Of a DNA stretch of 64,000 nucleotides, positions 26,401 to 35,983 are shown piece by piece. How positions within the stretch are numbered: position 1 is the first letter of the stretch; every line of letters starts with the position of its first letter. The DNA is taken from NCBI GenBank assembly GCA_963745175.1, contig CAVUWK010000015.1, positions 186,001 through 250,000 on the forward strand, written 5' to 3'. This DNA is from Bog-473 sp963745175. GTDB taxonomy: Bacteria > Actinomycetota > Acidimicrobiia > Acidimicrobiales > RAAP-2. The notes under the pieces were generated by a model that saw nothing but the letters and a program-made list of their open reading frames with translations, was not told where the DNA came from and searched no databases. A program made the position numbers and the translations under genes.

Positions 26401-26937
26401 GCGTGGATCCCGAGGTCGATGCATGTCCTGCTGGTCCGCCGGGTACAGCACCGGGATGCAGGCGTCCTCGAAGGTGTACTGGCTGTCGCAGGTGAGGGTC
26501 GAGGACTTGGCGCCCGGGTCGTCGCCGCAAAACAGCACCACGCCGCCGTTCGGGCCGGCCCCCATGGCGTTGCCGTGCTTGAGGACGTCGCCGGAGCGGT
26601 CAAGCCCCGGTGTCTTGCCGTACCAGACGCCGACCACACCGTCGACGCCGTCGTACGGGAGGGACGCGCCCATCTGGCTCCCCCAGACGGTGGCGGCCGC
26701 AAGCTCCTCGTTGAGCCCCGGGCGGTGGATGACGCCGTATGCCTCCAGCGCGGGTCCCGCCTCCTCGAGCGCGAGGTCGAACGTGCCGAGCGGCGACCCC
26801 GGGTAGCCCGACACCATGGTGCCCGTCCGCAGGCCGTCGCGCTCGTCCAGTTGCCGGCGGAGGATAAGGAGGCGGACGAGAGCGCCCACTCCGGACAGGG
26901 CCGTCGCCTGGCCGGTGTCCGACGCCGCGTCGGTCAA
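23438..26937 (-). CDS. Indolepyruvate:ferredoxin oxidoreductase-type single-chain fusion, two frame breaks
   Basis: About 1,165 residues of a thiamine-diphosphate 2-oxoacid:ferredoxin oxidoreductase with the IorA-like and IorB-like parts in one chain. Order: pyruvate-binding domain (VSGYPGSPLGTFDLALEE, LNEELAAATVWGSQ), TPP domain with FCSGCPHNRST and NIGDGTLSHSGTLAIRS, a cysteine-rich ferredoxin-like section (CEGCGDCSVKSNC), then the gamma domain (GIGGTGVVTASRMMESAA). Two one-base insertions break the frame near 26383-26388 and 26418-26424; the total length, a multiple of three plus two, agrees. TTG start overlaps the upstream stop. Related fused enzymes oxidise aryl or branched 2-oxoacids to acyl-CoA. 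Confidence 0.86.
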
Positions 26938-28186
26938 GGAAAGACCGCTTCGTTGACGTAGGCGAACGCGCCGTCCTTCATGACGGCCCGACGGTGCTGG
27001 TGCTGCTGCAGCAGCGTGATGTCGGCGGTCGGGTCACCGTCGATGATGACGAGATCCGCCAGGTAGCCCTCGCTGATCTGCCCACAGTCCATCCCGACGA
27101 GGTCGGCGATGTTGCGGGTGGCGGTGTGGATCGCCTCGACCGGTGTCATGTCGAGCAGCTCGACGTAGCGCTCGAGTTCGGCCGCGTAGGTCCCGTGGTG
27201 GGTCCACTGGTGCCCGAAGTCCCCGCCGGCGAGGATCCTGATCCCGGCCGAGTGCAGCTTGCCGCAGGCTGTCGACCAGGCCGTCGAGCTCCCGCGTGTA
27301 CCCGGACTGCTCGAGCCGGTCGGGCGTAATCCCCCATGGTTCGGCGTGTCCGTGCACCATGGCGTACACGTAATGCATACCCGGGCAGACCCAGACGTCG
27401 TCGCGCCGGTCTTCCAGGGCGCTCAGCGCCTTGTCGTCGACGAAGCAGGCGTGATGGATCAGCTGCACCCCCGTCCGGGCCGCCATCGCCACGCTCTCGG
27501 CGCTCCGGGCGTGGGCGGTGATGATCGCGCCGTAGCTTGCCGCCTCCTCGACCGCAGCCGTCAGCATGTCGTCGTTCATGTAGGTGTCCTCGGACGGGAA
27601 CTCGGGCATGATCCCGTCGCCCGAGATGAACAGCTTGATCGCCCGCACACCGGTGTCGCACTGGCGCGCCACGATCCGCGCGCATCTCCGAGGCGTTGGC
27701 GACGATATCCATGAGGCCACCGTCGGCGCCCAGTGCGCCCGGCTCGGTGACCATGGCGCCGCTGGGCACGATCCGGGGGCCGGGGATGACGCCCCGGTCG
27801 ATGAATTCCTTGGCCAGCACGTCGTCTTCGGGCTGCAGCACGCCGGCACCGATGAGCAGGGTGTACCCGCTCTCCAGGAAGGTCCGGGCCACGGCCGCCA
27901 CCTCGAGCATGTGGCGGTTGGGCGGGGAGCCGGCCACGCCGTCGTGGTCGAAAATGAAGTCAAGGGGCCAGCTGATGTGGGTGTGGGCGTCGCTCAGCCC
28001 CGGCAGGACCGTCGCGCCCTGCAGGTCGACCACGCGGGTCGCTGCCTCGTCCAGGTCCAGGCGACCGTGTGACACGCGGGCGATGCGCTCCCCCTCAATG
28101 AGGACGTCGCCGTCCTGGGGCTGCTCGGTCGGCCCCCCGGCGCAGGTGAGCACACGCGCGTTCCGCAGGAGTATGCGGTCTGCCAT
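26934..28186 (-). CDS. Imidazolonepropionase-like amidohydrolase, two frame breaks
   Basis: About 416 residues of an amidohydrolase-1 enzyme. The start is LLRNARVLTCAGGPTEQPQDGDVLIEGERIARV with the metal motif LPGLSDAHTHISW; the middle frame gives IKLFISGDGIMP, IITAHARSAESVAMAARTGVQLIHHACF; the last gives ILAGGDFGHQW and PVEAIHTATRNIADLVG...GYLADLVIIDGDP. Single extra bases near 27677-27684 and 27260-27267 explain both frame changes. Members hydrolyse cyclic amides, carbamates or related bonds. The operator-like repeat at 28245-28260 lies about 60 bases upstream, and the stop overlaps the oxidoreductase start, making it the first gene of a long operon. Confidence 0.84.
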
Positions 28187-28244
28187 GTTTGTGTCCTCCT
28201 CCCCGGATCACCACCCGCCGCAGTGGCTTCTGCCCCGCGGTGAA

Positions 28245-28260
28245 AAGCGAATGTTCACTT
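28245..28260. promoter_or_regulatory. Putative TetR-type operator, site 1
   Basis: AAGCGA-ATGT-TCACTT, both half-sites matching the consensus AAGYGA-N4-TCRCTT exactly. It lies 59 bases upstream of the amidohydrolase ATG at 28186, in a comparatively AT-rich stretch. Confidence 0.6.
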
Positions 28261-28267
28261 CTTTACT

Positions 28268-29379
28268 CTATTGTGCGCCGCAGGTCACGGCCGTCGACAG
28301 ATAGCGGTCGCCCAGCCTCCTGCGGTGGTAGCCCGGAGATCCGAAGAGTGCCCGGTTGACGGTCGCCCGCTTGAGGAAGGCATGGAGCCCACTCTCCCAG
28401 GTGTACCCGATGCCGCCGTGCAGCTGCATTGCCTTGCCCGCCACGTCGACACCGGCGGCGCAGGCGTACGACGTGGCCATGGAGACGGCGACCCACTCTT
28501 CGGGGTCATCAGCGACCACACGCCGGACGGCCTCGGCGACCAGCTCCCGCGACAGGGAGATCCGGACCAGCATGTCGGCGCAGGCGTGTTGGACGGCCTG
28601 GAAGGATCCGATCGGGCGGCCGAACTGCTGGCGCAGCGAGGCGTAGGCGACGGAGGCCTCCATCATGGCTTCGGCCAGCCCGAGGCTGTCGCACGCCATG
28701 GCCAGCGCGCCGCGGTGCCGCACGCGGGCCCAGCAGGTGTCCGCGTCCCCGTCGAAAGGGAGGACCGAGCCGGCATCCACCACCACACCGGTGGTGGTGA
28801 CCCTCCCGAGGCGCCGCGTCTCGTCGACCAGCGGCTGGGCGGCGACGTCGACGCCGGCCGCCGCCGGGTCCAGGTCGACCAGCACCGCGGACGAACCCGA
28901 GCGGGCGGGAACCAGGAGACGGTCCGCCGTGGTGGCGTCGAGCACGTCGCGGGCCGTCCCCGTCAAGCGGAGCCGCGGTTCCCGACGGCTCCAGGGCGAA
29001 GAGGGCATCGGGCGCCTCGTCCTCGCCGCCCACGGGCAAGACGAGCACCGCCTGCACCCCCGAGGCGGCGGCAGCCAGCAGCCCGTCGCGGGCGGGGCCC
29101 GACCGGACCAGCGCGGAGCGCCCCGATGCCCAGGACGGCAGCACCGACGTAGCCGCTCACCGCCGCCACCCGGCCCATCTCCTGCAGGACGACGGCGACC
29201 TCGGCGAACGTCGCGCCCGCCCCGCCGAGCGGGCTCGGCACCTCCAGGCCCAGCCAGCCCGACTCGGCCAGCAGCGGACGGCCGACGGAGGCCGGCGCGT
29301 TGCCGTCCCGGTTCTGGGAGAGGACCTGCCGCGCCACGGCGCGCAGTTCGTCGTGGAATTCCGAGTAGTCGGCGCTCAC
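28268..29379 (-). CDS. Acyl-CoA dehydrogenase, catalytic-Glu-type subunit, two frame breaks
   Basis: About 369 residues. The start MSADYSEFHDELRAVARQVLSQ and the ending SLRQQFGRPIGSFQAVQHACADM, KAMQLHGGIGYTWESGLHAFLKRA are those of the acyl-CoA dehydrogenase subunit that carries the catalytic Glu (in YTWE). Three frames are joined: breaks near 29113-29121 and at 28979-28983, each one extra base, and the overall length agrees. The GTG start overlaps the stop of the neighbouring dehydrogenase gene (GTGA). The pair resembles the alpha2-beta2 enzymes of actinobacterial steroid side-chain degradation, where one subunit has the base and the other the full FAD site. Confidence 0.82.
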
Positions 29380-30585
29380 GCGCGCCGCCCCGGCTCACGG
29401 GGCAGGCCCAGGCCGCGCTCGGCGATGATCGTGCGCTGGATCTCGCTCGTCCCCCCGGGGATCGTCCACTCCCATGAGCCGATGAAGTCGAGCACCCAGG
29501 CTCCGGACTCCCAGCTGCTGGAACGGGGCTTCTGCAGTTGCGCGTGCGCGGGCAGCCCGCGCACCTCGGCCGCGAAGTCCATCATGCGCTGGAGTAGCTC
29601 GCTGTAGACGAGCTTCACCACGGACGCGTCCGCCGGCCCCACGTCGCCGGTGTCTGGCGCGCGACACCAGGCGGGAGCAGAGCCCGCGCAGCGCGGCGAT
29701 CTCGGTCTCCAAAGACGCCAGCCTGTCCCGGACCACGGGGTCGTCGATGGCTCGAACGCTCCCCGGTCCGGCCTCCGAGCAGGCTTGCACGAGCCACGCG
29801 AACCCGCCGAATCGCAGCCGTTCGGCTAGCTCGAGCATCGTCATCCCTCGCTCCGCGCTGAGCGTCGCCTGCGCCACCTGCCACCCGTCGTTCTCCGGGC
29901 CGATGAGTTGGGAGGCCGGGATCTCGACGTCGCGCAGGAAGATCTCGCAGAAGTGCGACTCCCCGGTGGCCTGGCGGATGGGTCGGACCTCGATCCCCGG
30001 TACACGCATGTCGAGCATGAAGTAGGAGATGCCGCGCCGCTTCGGGGCAACCGGGTCCGTGCGGGCCAGGAGCAGGCACCAGTCGGCGAAGTGCGCCCCG
30101 CTGGCCCAGACCTTCTGGCCGTTCACGACGAAGACGTCGCCCCGTCGCCGCGCGGTGGTCCGCAAACTGGCGAGGTCCGATCCGGCCTCGGGCTCTGAGA
30201 AGCCCTGGACCCAGATCTCGCCGTCGAGGATGGCCGGCAGATGACGCCGGCGTTGCTCGTCCGAACCGGCAAGCAACAATGTCGACGCCGCATGGTGGAT
30301 CGAGACGAAGGCAAGGACGAGCCGGGGGGCGTCATGGCGGGCGAGCTCCTCGTAGAGCACCGTCTGCTCGCCCACCGACAGGCCCCCGCCCCATTCCCTC
30401 GGCCAGTGCGGCACGGCAAAGCCGGCCTGGCGCAGTTCCTGGAACCACTCCTGCTGGAACCGCACGAACTCCTCGTCGGAAGCCCCGGTCTGGCGCTGGC
30501 GCCAGTCCGCCGCAATGTGCGACCGGCACCAGCTACGGACGGTCGCCCGGAACGACTCGAGATCGGGCCCGGACCGGGTGCTCAC
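29376..30585 (-). CDS. Acyl-CoA dehydrogenase, FAD-type partner subunit, one frame break
   Basis: About 402 residues. Typical features are the middle-domain motif WVQGFSEPEAGSDLASLRT, VNGQKVWASGAHFADWCLLLART and the ending WTIPGGTSEIQRTIIAERGLGLPR. There is no GGxGYxxE segment, so the catalytic Glu is probably supplied by the overlapping gene at 28268-29379. A one-base insertion near 29656-29664 splits the C-terminal 90 residues into another frame (VGPADASVVKLVYSELLQRM). GTG 30585 overlaps the stop of the upstream gene (GTGA). The four dehydrogenase genes here form one run of coupled cistrons. Confidence 0.84.
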
Positions 30586-31519
30586 TCGCTGAAGAGCCCG
30601 GGGAGCCCTCGCCGGCCGAGCCGCTGCGTGAGCTCCGCCGTCGTCCCGGACACGCCGAACGGGAGATGCCGTATCGGCGCGCTGGCGCGCGACACCCAGG
30701 ACAGCACCGTCTCGTCGCAGAAGCCGATCGCTCCGTGTAACTGGTGGGCGACGCGGAACACCACGTTGGCGGCTTCGAGCACTCCCAATCGGAAGGCGAG
30801 CGCGTCGACGTTCGCGCTCTCCTGCCCGGATGCGATGCTCCAGAGCGCATATTTCCCGAGCTCCTCGGCGCCGGACCGTTCGACCTCGGCGTCGGTGAGC
30901 TGGAACTGGACCCCCTGGAACTCGGCCAGAGGCTGGCCGAACTGGCGCCGCTCCAAGACGTAGCTCCGGGTGAGTGCCATGGCACGGTCGAGCATCCCCA
31001 GAAGGGTCCACCCGGGCAGGACCAGTCCGAGCGCCGCGTCGGCGGCACCATCGTCGTCGAACGGCTCGAGCTGGAGCCGGGCGACGAAGGCCGAGGTCCG
31101 CGGCGCTCCGGTCATCGGTGCGGCGGTGACCACGCTCCTGCGGCCATCCATCGTCACGGCAAGCCAGCGGAGGTCGAGACCGGCGATGGCTGCGGCCGGC
31201 GTGCGGTCGGCGACGACCACGAGCCCGTCCACGTCGACGGACAGGTCGCGTGGCCGGCAGAGCCGCTCGGCCGCCGGGTAGGGCACCGCCCAGGAGCCCA
31301 GGCTCCGGCAGAGTGCCGCGGCTGCTTCGAGCTCGTCGCTGCTCCCCCGCGGGTCGAGGTCCCATGCGCCGAGCTCCCCCAGAAGGGGCTCGACGGAGCT
31401 CCCGCGCCGATCGGGTTCAGCCTCTGCCTGCTGGAGCAGTGCGTCCCCCCCGCCGACTCCAAGGCCTTGTGGACCAGGTTGCCAAAGGTCGCCGCGTCGT
31501 CGCTCAGATCGATGTTCAT
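30582..31519 (-). CDS. Acyl-CoA dehydrogenase, catalytic-Glu-type subunit, one frame break
   Basis: About 312 residues. The N-terminal frame from ATG 31519 (MNIDLSDDAATFGNLVHKALESAGG) changes frame in a seven-base C run at 31445-31451; adding one base restores SAGGDALLQQAEAEPDRR, so this is a homopolymer undercall. The remainder contains SYVLERRQFGQPLAEFQGVQFQLTD and VAHQLHGAIGFCDETVLSWVSR, with the HGAIGFxxE pattern of the base-bearing subunit. Short length is typical for this class. Start overlaps the neighbouring stop as ATGA, and its own stop overlaps the next start, so it probably pairs with the protein at 31516-32664. Confidence 0.83.
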
Positions 31520-32664
31520 GCGGGTGCCAGGAGAGCGCGGGCAAGGAGGATCCGCTGCATCTCGATGCTCCCCGAGGCGACGGTGGACGCCTGCGCGTAC
31601 TTCCAGTGGTCGTCGATGGCCTTGCCGTACCGCTCCTGCTCCTCGGACTCGAGCACCGACAGGCCGGCGATGTCCGAAAGCACGTCGGCGCTCTCCTGAT
31701 CCAACCTGGTCACGGCGATCCGGTAGGTGGCGGCGTCGCCCGGACCCACCTGGCCCCGACGCTGTGTGTCGAGCACCTTGTAGGCGAGGAGTCGCGCCCG
31801 CCTGGCGTGGGTCAGCATGCGCGCCCACCGGCTGCGGAGCTCCTCGGGGAGCCGATCCCACTGCGTTCCGAGGACCGCCGGGGCTGCCATGAGCAGGCGC
31901 TCGACCCGCGCGTAGCGCGCGATGCCCACCCGCTCGAAGGCCAGCACCTCCTGCACGACCTTCCACCCCTCGTCGACCGTCCCGAGCACGTCGGCCTCGG
32001 TCACCCACACCTCGTTGAAGAAGACCTCGTTCAGGTGGTGCGGCCCAAGCATGGAGGCGATCGGCCGCACCTCGATCCCGGGCGCCGTCATCGGCACCAG
32101 GAACACGGTGAGCCCGTGCTGCTTCCGTTCCCCGCGCGAGGTACGGGCCAGCAGGAAGCACCACTGGGCCATGGTGGCGTACGACGTCCAGACCTTCTGA
32201 CCCGTGATCCTCCAGCCGTCGCCGTCGCGCGCCGCCGCGGTCTGCATGGACGCGAGGTCGGAGCCCGCGTTCGGCTCGCTGAACCCCTGGCACCAGATGA
32301 CCTCCCCACGGGCGATGCGCGGGAGGTGCTCCTGCTGCTGGGTGGCCGTGCCGTGGCGCATGATCGCCGGCCCGACCCAGTTGACCCCCATGTACTGGGC
32401 GCCCCGCGGTTCGTGGTGGGCCCACATCTCTTCGCGCACGGCCGTCTGCTCCCAGATGGAGGCGTCGCGTCCTCCCCGCTCGCTCGGCCAGGCCACGCAG
32501 AGCAGTCCCTCTTCCGACAGCAGCCGGCAGAACCGCTGCGCGACCTCGAGGTCGGCCGGGTCGTCGGTGAAGGCGCCGAGATAGGACGCGGGCACGTGCT
32601 CGGTGATGAGCCGGCGCAATTGCTGCCGGAGCGCTGCCACGTCGGGCCCCATGTCGAAGTCCAT
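31516..32664 (-). CDS. Acyl-CoA dehydrogenase, FAD-type partner subunit
   Basis: An intact 382-residue acyl-CoA dehydrogenase. Features: WCQGFSEPNAGSDLASMQTAAARDGDGWRITGQKVWTSYATMAQWCFLLART, then VRPIASMLGPHHLNEVFFNEVWV, and the ending ASTVASGSIEMQRILLARALL. The usual catalytic GGxGYxxE segment is missing, so a partner subunit (30582-31519) is expected. ATG 32664 is chosen from the family start MDFDMGPDVAALRQQLRRL. It follows the SDR gene by two bases. The substrate is a CoA ester; its chain type cannot be read from the sequence. Confidence 0.88.
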   Translation of the reverse strand: MDFDMGPDVAALRQQLRRLITEHVPASYLGAFTDDPADLEVAQRFCRLLSEEGLLCVAWPSERGGRDASIWEQTAVREEMWAHHEPRGAQYMGVNWVGPAIMRHGTATQQQEHLPRIARGEVIWCQGFSEPNAGSDLASMQTAAARDGDGWRITGQKVWTSYATMAQWCFLLARTSRGERKQHGLTVFLVPMTAPGIEVRPIASMLGPHHLNEVFFNEVWVTEADVLGTVDEGWKVVQEVLAFERVGIARYARVERLLMAAPAVLGTQWDRLPEELRSRWARMLTHARRARLLAYKVLDTQRRGQVGPGDAATYRIAVTRLDQESADVLSDIAGLSVLESEEQERYGKAIDDHWKYAQASTVASGSIEMQRILLARALLAPA

Positions 32665-32666
32665 GG

Positions 32667-33440
32667 CTATCTCGCCGTCCACCCGCCGTCGACGACGATC
32701 GTCTGGCCGGTGATGTAGCGACCTGCGTCGCTCACCAGGCACAGCACCGTCCCCACGAAGTCGTCGACGGTCCCGTCATAGGGCAGCGGGATGTTGCGCT
32801 GCAGCCAGGCGCGCCCTCGCTCGCTGTCGTAGAGCGACTGCGTCATGTCGCTCCGGAAGAAACCCGGCGCAACGGTGTTCACACGGATCGACTGCGGGGC
32901 CCACTGCACGGCCAGCTCCGCGGTTAGTCCGGACAGGCCCATCTTGCTCGCAGCGTACGAAGCCTGCGGAATGCTGGGAATGCCGACCCGGCCGCTGACG
33001 GAGGAGATGTTGAGGATCGACCCGCGGCCCCGCGCCACCATGTGCGGGTGCACCTCCTGAGCCAGGCGGAACGGGGCGACCAAGTTGAGCGTGAGGGTCT
33101 CGAGAATGGCCTCGAGCGGTTCGTCTTCGGCGCGCTCGTCGGAGAATTTGTTACCCGCGGCGTTGACCAGGATCTCCGGTGGCCCGAGAGCGGCGACGAC
33201 TCCCGGGACGACCTGCGCGAGCTGCTCGTCGTCGAGGAGATCCGCGCCGGCTGCATGACCGCTGATCTCGCTCGCCAGCTGGCGCAGGCGCTCGCCGCGG
33301 CGCCCCACAACGGCCACCCGGGCGCCGGCATCGGCCAGCGCCCGCGCAATGCCTTCGCCGAGTCCCGACGACGCGCCCGTGACGATCGCGACACGTCCCT
33401 CCATGTCGAACAGCGTTCCTGTGAGGGAGCCGGCGGCCAT
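32667..33440 (-). CDS. SDR-family oxidoreductase
   Basis: A 257-residue classical SDR. The cofactor motif TGASSGLGEGIA and NAAGN are present, and the catalytic set is complete: Ser in ISSVSG, then ASYAASKMG with YxxxK. The ending TGQTIVVDGGWT is typical. Such enzymes oxidise or reduce hydroxy/oxo groups, for example 3-hydroxyacyl-CoA or ring hydroxyls. It lies two bases upstream of an acyl-CoA dehydrogenase gene and 19 bases downstream of a P450 gene, so it belongs to the oxygenase/beta-oxidation operon running from 35.9 to 28.3 kb. Confidence 0.9.
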   Translation of the reverse strand: MAAGSLTGTLFDMEGRVAIVTGASSGLGEGIARALADAGARVAVVGRRGERLRQLASEISGHAAGADLLDDEQLAQVVPGVVAALGPPEILVNAAGNKFSDERAEDEPLEAILETLTLNLVAPFRLAQEVHPHMVARGRGSILNISSVSGRVGIPSIPQASYAASKMGLSGLTAELAVQWAPQSIRVNTVAPGFFRSDMTQSLYDSERGRAWLQRNIPLPYDGTVDDFVGTVLCLVSDAGRYITGQTIVVDGGWTAR

Positions 33441-33459
33441 CGGTGGCGACGCGACGGGT

Positions 33460-34683
33460 CTACGAGATGACCCGGGGACCGGGCGTGAAGCTGATGGGCA
33501 CGCTCAGGGGCGACCGGTTGAAGGCGGAGTGGAACGGAAGCGTGTTCTCCGGTGCCGCCAGTTCCATGTCGTGCAGGCGCTGCACCAACTCCTTCACCGC
33601 CACCCGCAGGTTCAGCCGGGCCAGGTTGGAGCCGGCACACCGATGCGGACCCGCGCCGAACGCGATGTGGCGGTTCTTCGCCCGGTCGAGGTTGAAGACG
33701 CCGGCGTCCTCGAATTCGTCCTCGTCCCGGTTGGCGGACGCCCAGTAGATCACCACCTTCTCACCCGCCTTGATTGGCGTTCCGCTGATGTCGGCGTCGT
33801 GCCGCGCCGTACGGCCGATCCCGATGAACGACCCCTCCAGGCGGAGGAGCTCCTCCACCGCGGCCGGAATCAGCTCGGGCTGCTGCCGGAGCAGGGAGGG
33901 GATCTCCGGCTCTCGGCAGAAGCGGATCATGAAGTGGCCGAGTGCACCCGCCGTCGTCTCGAGACCGCCGAGAATGAGCAGGAGGACCATGCCCAGGACC
34001 TCCTCGTCGGTGACCGGGCGGCCGTCGATGTCGGCGTGCAAAATGGCGTCGACGACATCACCACGTGCCGGCTCGGTGCGCCGCCGGTCGACGAACTCGT
34101 TGATCCAGGCGTGCATCCCCGCCCAGCATTGGGCCGCGTCGGGGTTGTTGGGCACCGAGGCCCGGGTGGCCAGGTCGTTGATCTCGGCCACCTGGTCGGA
34201 GGGCGCATTGAGGACGAGCTCGAAGAACGCGAGGCCCGGGAAGGGTCGGGCGAAATCGGTCAGGAAGTCGCAGCGTCCCTCCTCGATGAACCCGTCGATG
34301 AGCCTGGTCACGAGGTCCCGCGTCGGCTGCTCGTAGGGCGCCACCGCTGCCGGGGTGAAGTAGGCGTTGATCAGGCGCTTATAGACCCGGTGGAGCGGAG
34401 GGTCGACGTGCTCGGGTATCGCTTGCACGGTCATCTTCGTGGCCGGAACGGAGATCCCGAGCTCGGAGCTGAAGGTCTCCCAGTCCTGGGCGACGCGCAG
34501 CACGTCCTCGTACCTGGTGGCGATCCAGTACCCCTCGTACTGGTCGCTGTGGGCCACCGGGCAGAGCGCGCGCATCCGGGCCAGCGTCGGATGAAGGTCC
34601 CGGGCGAAGTCCGGGGAGAGATAGTCGAAGTGGTCTTCGCACCACGCGTCGCTGATCACTTCGGTCTTCGACGAGGTGTCCAT
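33460..34683 (-). CDS. Cytochrome P450
   Basis: A 407-residue P450. Motifs: I-helix GGLETT (239-244), ExxR at Glu278/Arg281 and haem loop FGAGPHRCAG (342-351) with Cys349. The GG in place of AG before the acid/Thr pair is seen in several actinobacterial P450s. The ATG at 34683 shares a base with the Rieske gene stop (TGATG), so translation is coupled. With the Rieske oxygenase upstream and the divergent ferredoxin at 36020 it forms an oxygenase module. Substrate unknown. Confidence 0.93.
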   Translation of the reverse strand: MDTSSKTEVISDAWCEDHFDYLSPDFARDLHPTLARMRALCPVAHSDQYEGYWIATRYEDVLRVAQDWETFSSELGISVPATKMTVQAIPEHVDPPLHRVYKRLINAYFTPAAVAPYEQPTRDLVTRLIDGFIEEGRCDFLTDFARPFPGLAFFELVLNAPSDQVAEINDLATRASVPNNPDAAQCWAGMHAWINEFVDRRRTEPARGDVVDAILHADIDGRPVTDEEVLGMVLLLILGGLETTAGALGHFMIRFCREPEIPSLLRQQPELIPAAVEELLRLEGSFIGIGRTARHDADISGTPIKAGEKVVIYWASANRDEDEFEDAGVFNLDRAKNRHIAFGAGPHRCAGSNLARLNLRVAVKELVQRLHDMELAAPENTLPFHSAFNRSPLSVPISFTPGPRVIS

Positions 34684-35882
34684 CAGTCCTCGGAGGACGC
34701 GAGCGCCGCCAGGAAGGCCCGGTGCAGGTGCTGGAGCGCGGGCTCGTTGCGACCGACCACGACGGCGTCGAGGAGCCCCGTGCGGATGCCCGGCTCGGTC
34801 CGCGCCGCGACCCAGAAGTCCTCGCCGTCGACGACGGTTTCGCAGATCCACGGCGCCATGTCGACCGCCTTGGCCCGCTCTTCGTCGGAGAGTCCGGGGC
34901 GCAGGTAAGCAGTGTGCACCACCTCGGACGTCTTCTCGTCGACGGGGAGGATCTGCCACAGCTCGATGTGGCGGGCGTCGAACGTCAGCGCTGTGTTGGG
35001 GAACAGCTGGTACTGGTAGCTGAAGTAGGGCATCACGTCGTGCCACTCCGCCTCGGGCACGTCCCGCAGGGCGTCGACGGAGCGCAGGGCGGAGCAGTTG
35101 CGCAGGTGTCGGCCGAAGGGATCGAACGTCAGCACCCCCCCGTAGGCGTATTCCCGCAGGGTGGTGCGGTGCAGATGGTCGAAGTGGTAGTTCTCGCGGA
35201 AGGTGTCGAGCGTGACCTTCCAATTGGCGCCGACCTGGTGGACGTGCGCCTCGCCGTAAGGCTCCCAGTCCGCGAAGTCCAGGGCGGCCAGCTCGTCGTT
35301 GAGGCCCGGTCCCAGGTATTCGTCGATGTCCACCGGAGCGCCCGGGCGCAGCCGGCCGACGACGAGCCCGTACTTCTCCGCGACGGGCAGCTGTACCAGG
35401 CCCTTGTCCTCGCGGCACATCCCCTCGAAGCCATCGGCCACCGGGACACCGACCAGGTTCCCTTCGACGTCGTAGACCCAGGCGTGAAAGGGGCAGGTGA
35501 ATCGCCGCGCCGCACCGGCACCGTCGACGACGCGCACGCCACGGTGGCGGCAGACGTTCGCCATCGCCCGCACCGCGCCGTCGCTGTTGCGGGTCACGAG
35601 GATCGGCGTCCCGCACACGTCCACCGTCCAGTACGACCCCGGACGCGGCAGTGCGCCGGAGAGGCATAGGACGAGTGGCTGCCCGTAGAACAGGGCATCG
35701 AGCTCACGGTCGAAGTGGCCACGATCCGTGTACGCCTCGGCGGGCACCTCGAGCACGTCCTCGGCCATGTCCGTCGTCCGGTTCTCGACGTGGTCGAGCA
35801 GGCGACGCACCAGGCTGTGCTCAAGCGCTTCCCTGTCCAACTCGACCCCCTTTCGGTGCACCATGCCACGGAACGTGGCCAC
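34683..35882 (-). CDS. Rieske [2Fe-2S] aromatic-ring-hydroxylating-type oxygenase, alpha subunit
   Basis: A 399-residue Rieske non-haem iron oxygenase. The [2Fe-2S] ligands are Cys111 and His113 (CRHRG) and Cys130 and His133 (CPFHAWVYD). The mononuclear iron site follows in FRENYHFDHLHRTT (His232 and His237), with a later Asp expected. It performs hydroxylation or O-demethylation using reductase and ferredoxin partners; no reductase is encoded nearby. GTG 35882 or ATG 35864 can serve as start. It leads the operon containing the P450, SDR and acyl-CoA dehydrogenases, with a dyad-rich promoter upstream. Confidence 0.9.
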   Translation of the reverse strand: MATFRGMVHRKGVELDREALEHSLVRRLLDHVENRTTDMAEDVLEVPAEAYTDRGHFDRELDALFYGQPLVLCLSGALPRPGSYWTVDVCGTPILVTRNSDGAVRAMANVCRHRGVRVVDGAGAARRFTCPFHAWVYDVEGNLVGVPVADGFEGMCREDKGLVQLPVAEKYGLVVGRLRPGAPVDIDEYLGPGLNDELAALDFADWEPYGEAHVHQVGANWKVTLDTFRENYHFDHLHRTTLREYAYGGVLTFDPFGRHLRNCSALRSVDALRDVPEAEWHDVMPYFSYQYQLFPNTALTFDARHIELWQILPVDEKTSEVVHTAYLRPGLSDEERAKAVDMAPWICETVVDGEDFWVAARTEPGIRTGLLDAVVVGRNEPALQHLHRAFLAALASSED

Positions 35883-35952
35883 CCCAGGCTCGCGCCGTCG
35901 GAGCCCGCCGGTTCACCTTGACGGGCAACCGGCCGACTTCCAGAATAGATGA

Positions 35953-35968
35953 AAGTGAGCGCCCACAT
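35953..35968. promoter_or_regulatory. Putative TetR-type operator, site 2 (weak right half)
   Basis: AAGTGA-GCGC-CCACAT. The left half matches the consensus AAGYGA; the right half is poor. It is located in the 137-base divergent promoter between the Rieske oxygenase and ferredoxin genes. Confidence 0.4.
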
Positions 35969-35983
35969 TTTACGGAAATGTGG
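35963..35983. promoter_or_regulatory. Perfect dyad in the Rieske/ferredoxin divergent promoter
   Basis: CCACATTT-TACGG-AAATGTGG: 8-base arms around a 5-base spacer. An outer pair GAGCGC (35957-35962) and GCGCTC (35989-35994) surrounds it, producing a nested dyad. Either an operator or a hairpin in the leader of the ferredoxin transcript. Confidence 0.5.

Noticed and set aside
34683..35882. Assignment of the Rieske oxygenase as 3-ketosteroid 9-alpha-hydroxylase
   Set aside because: Cluster ligands fit any Rieske oxygenase; no reductase partner or ring-cleavage genes are nearby, and the sequence alone does not identify the subfamily.
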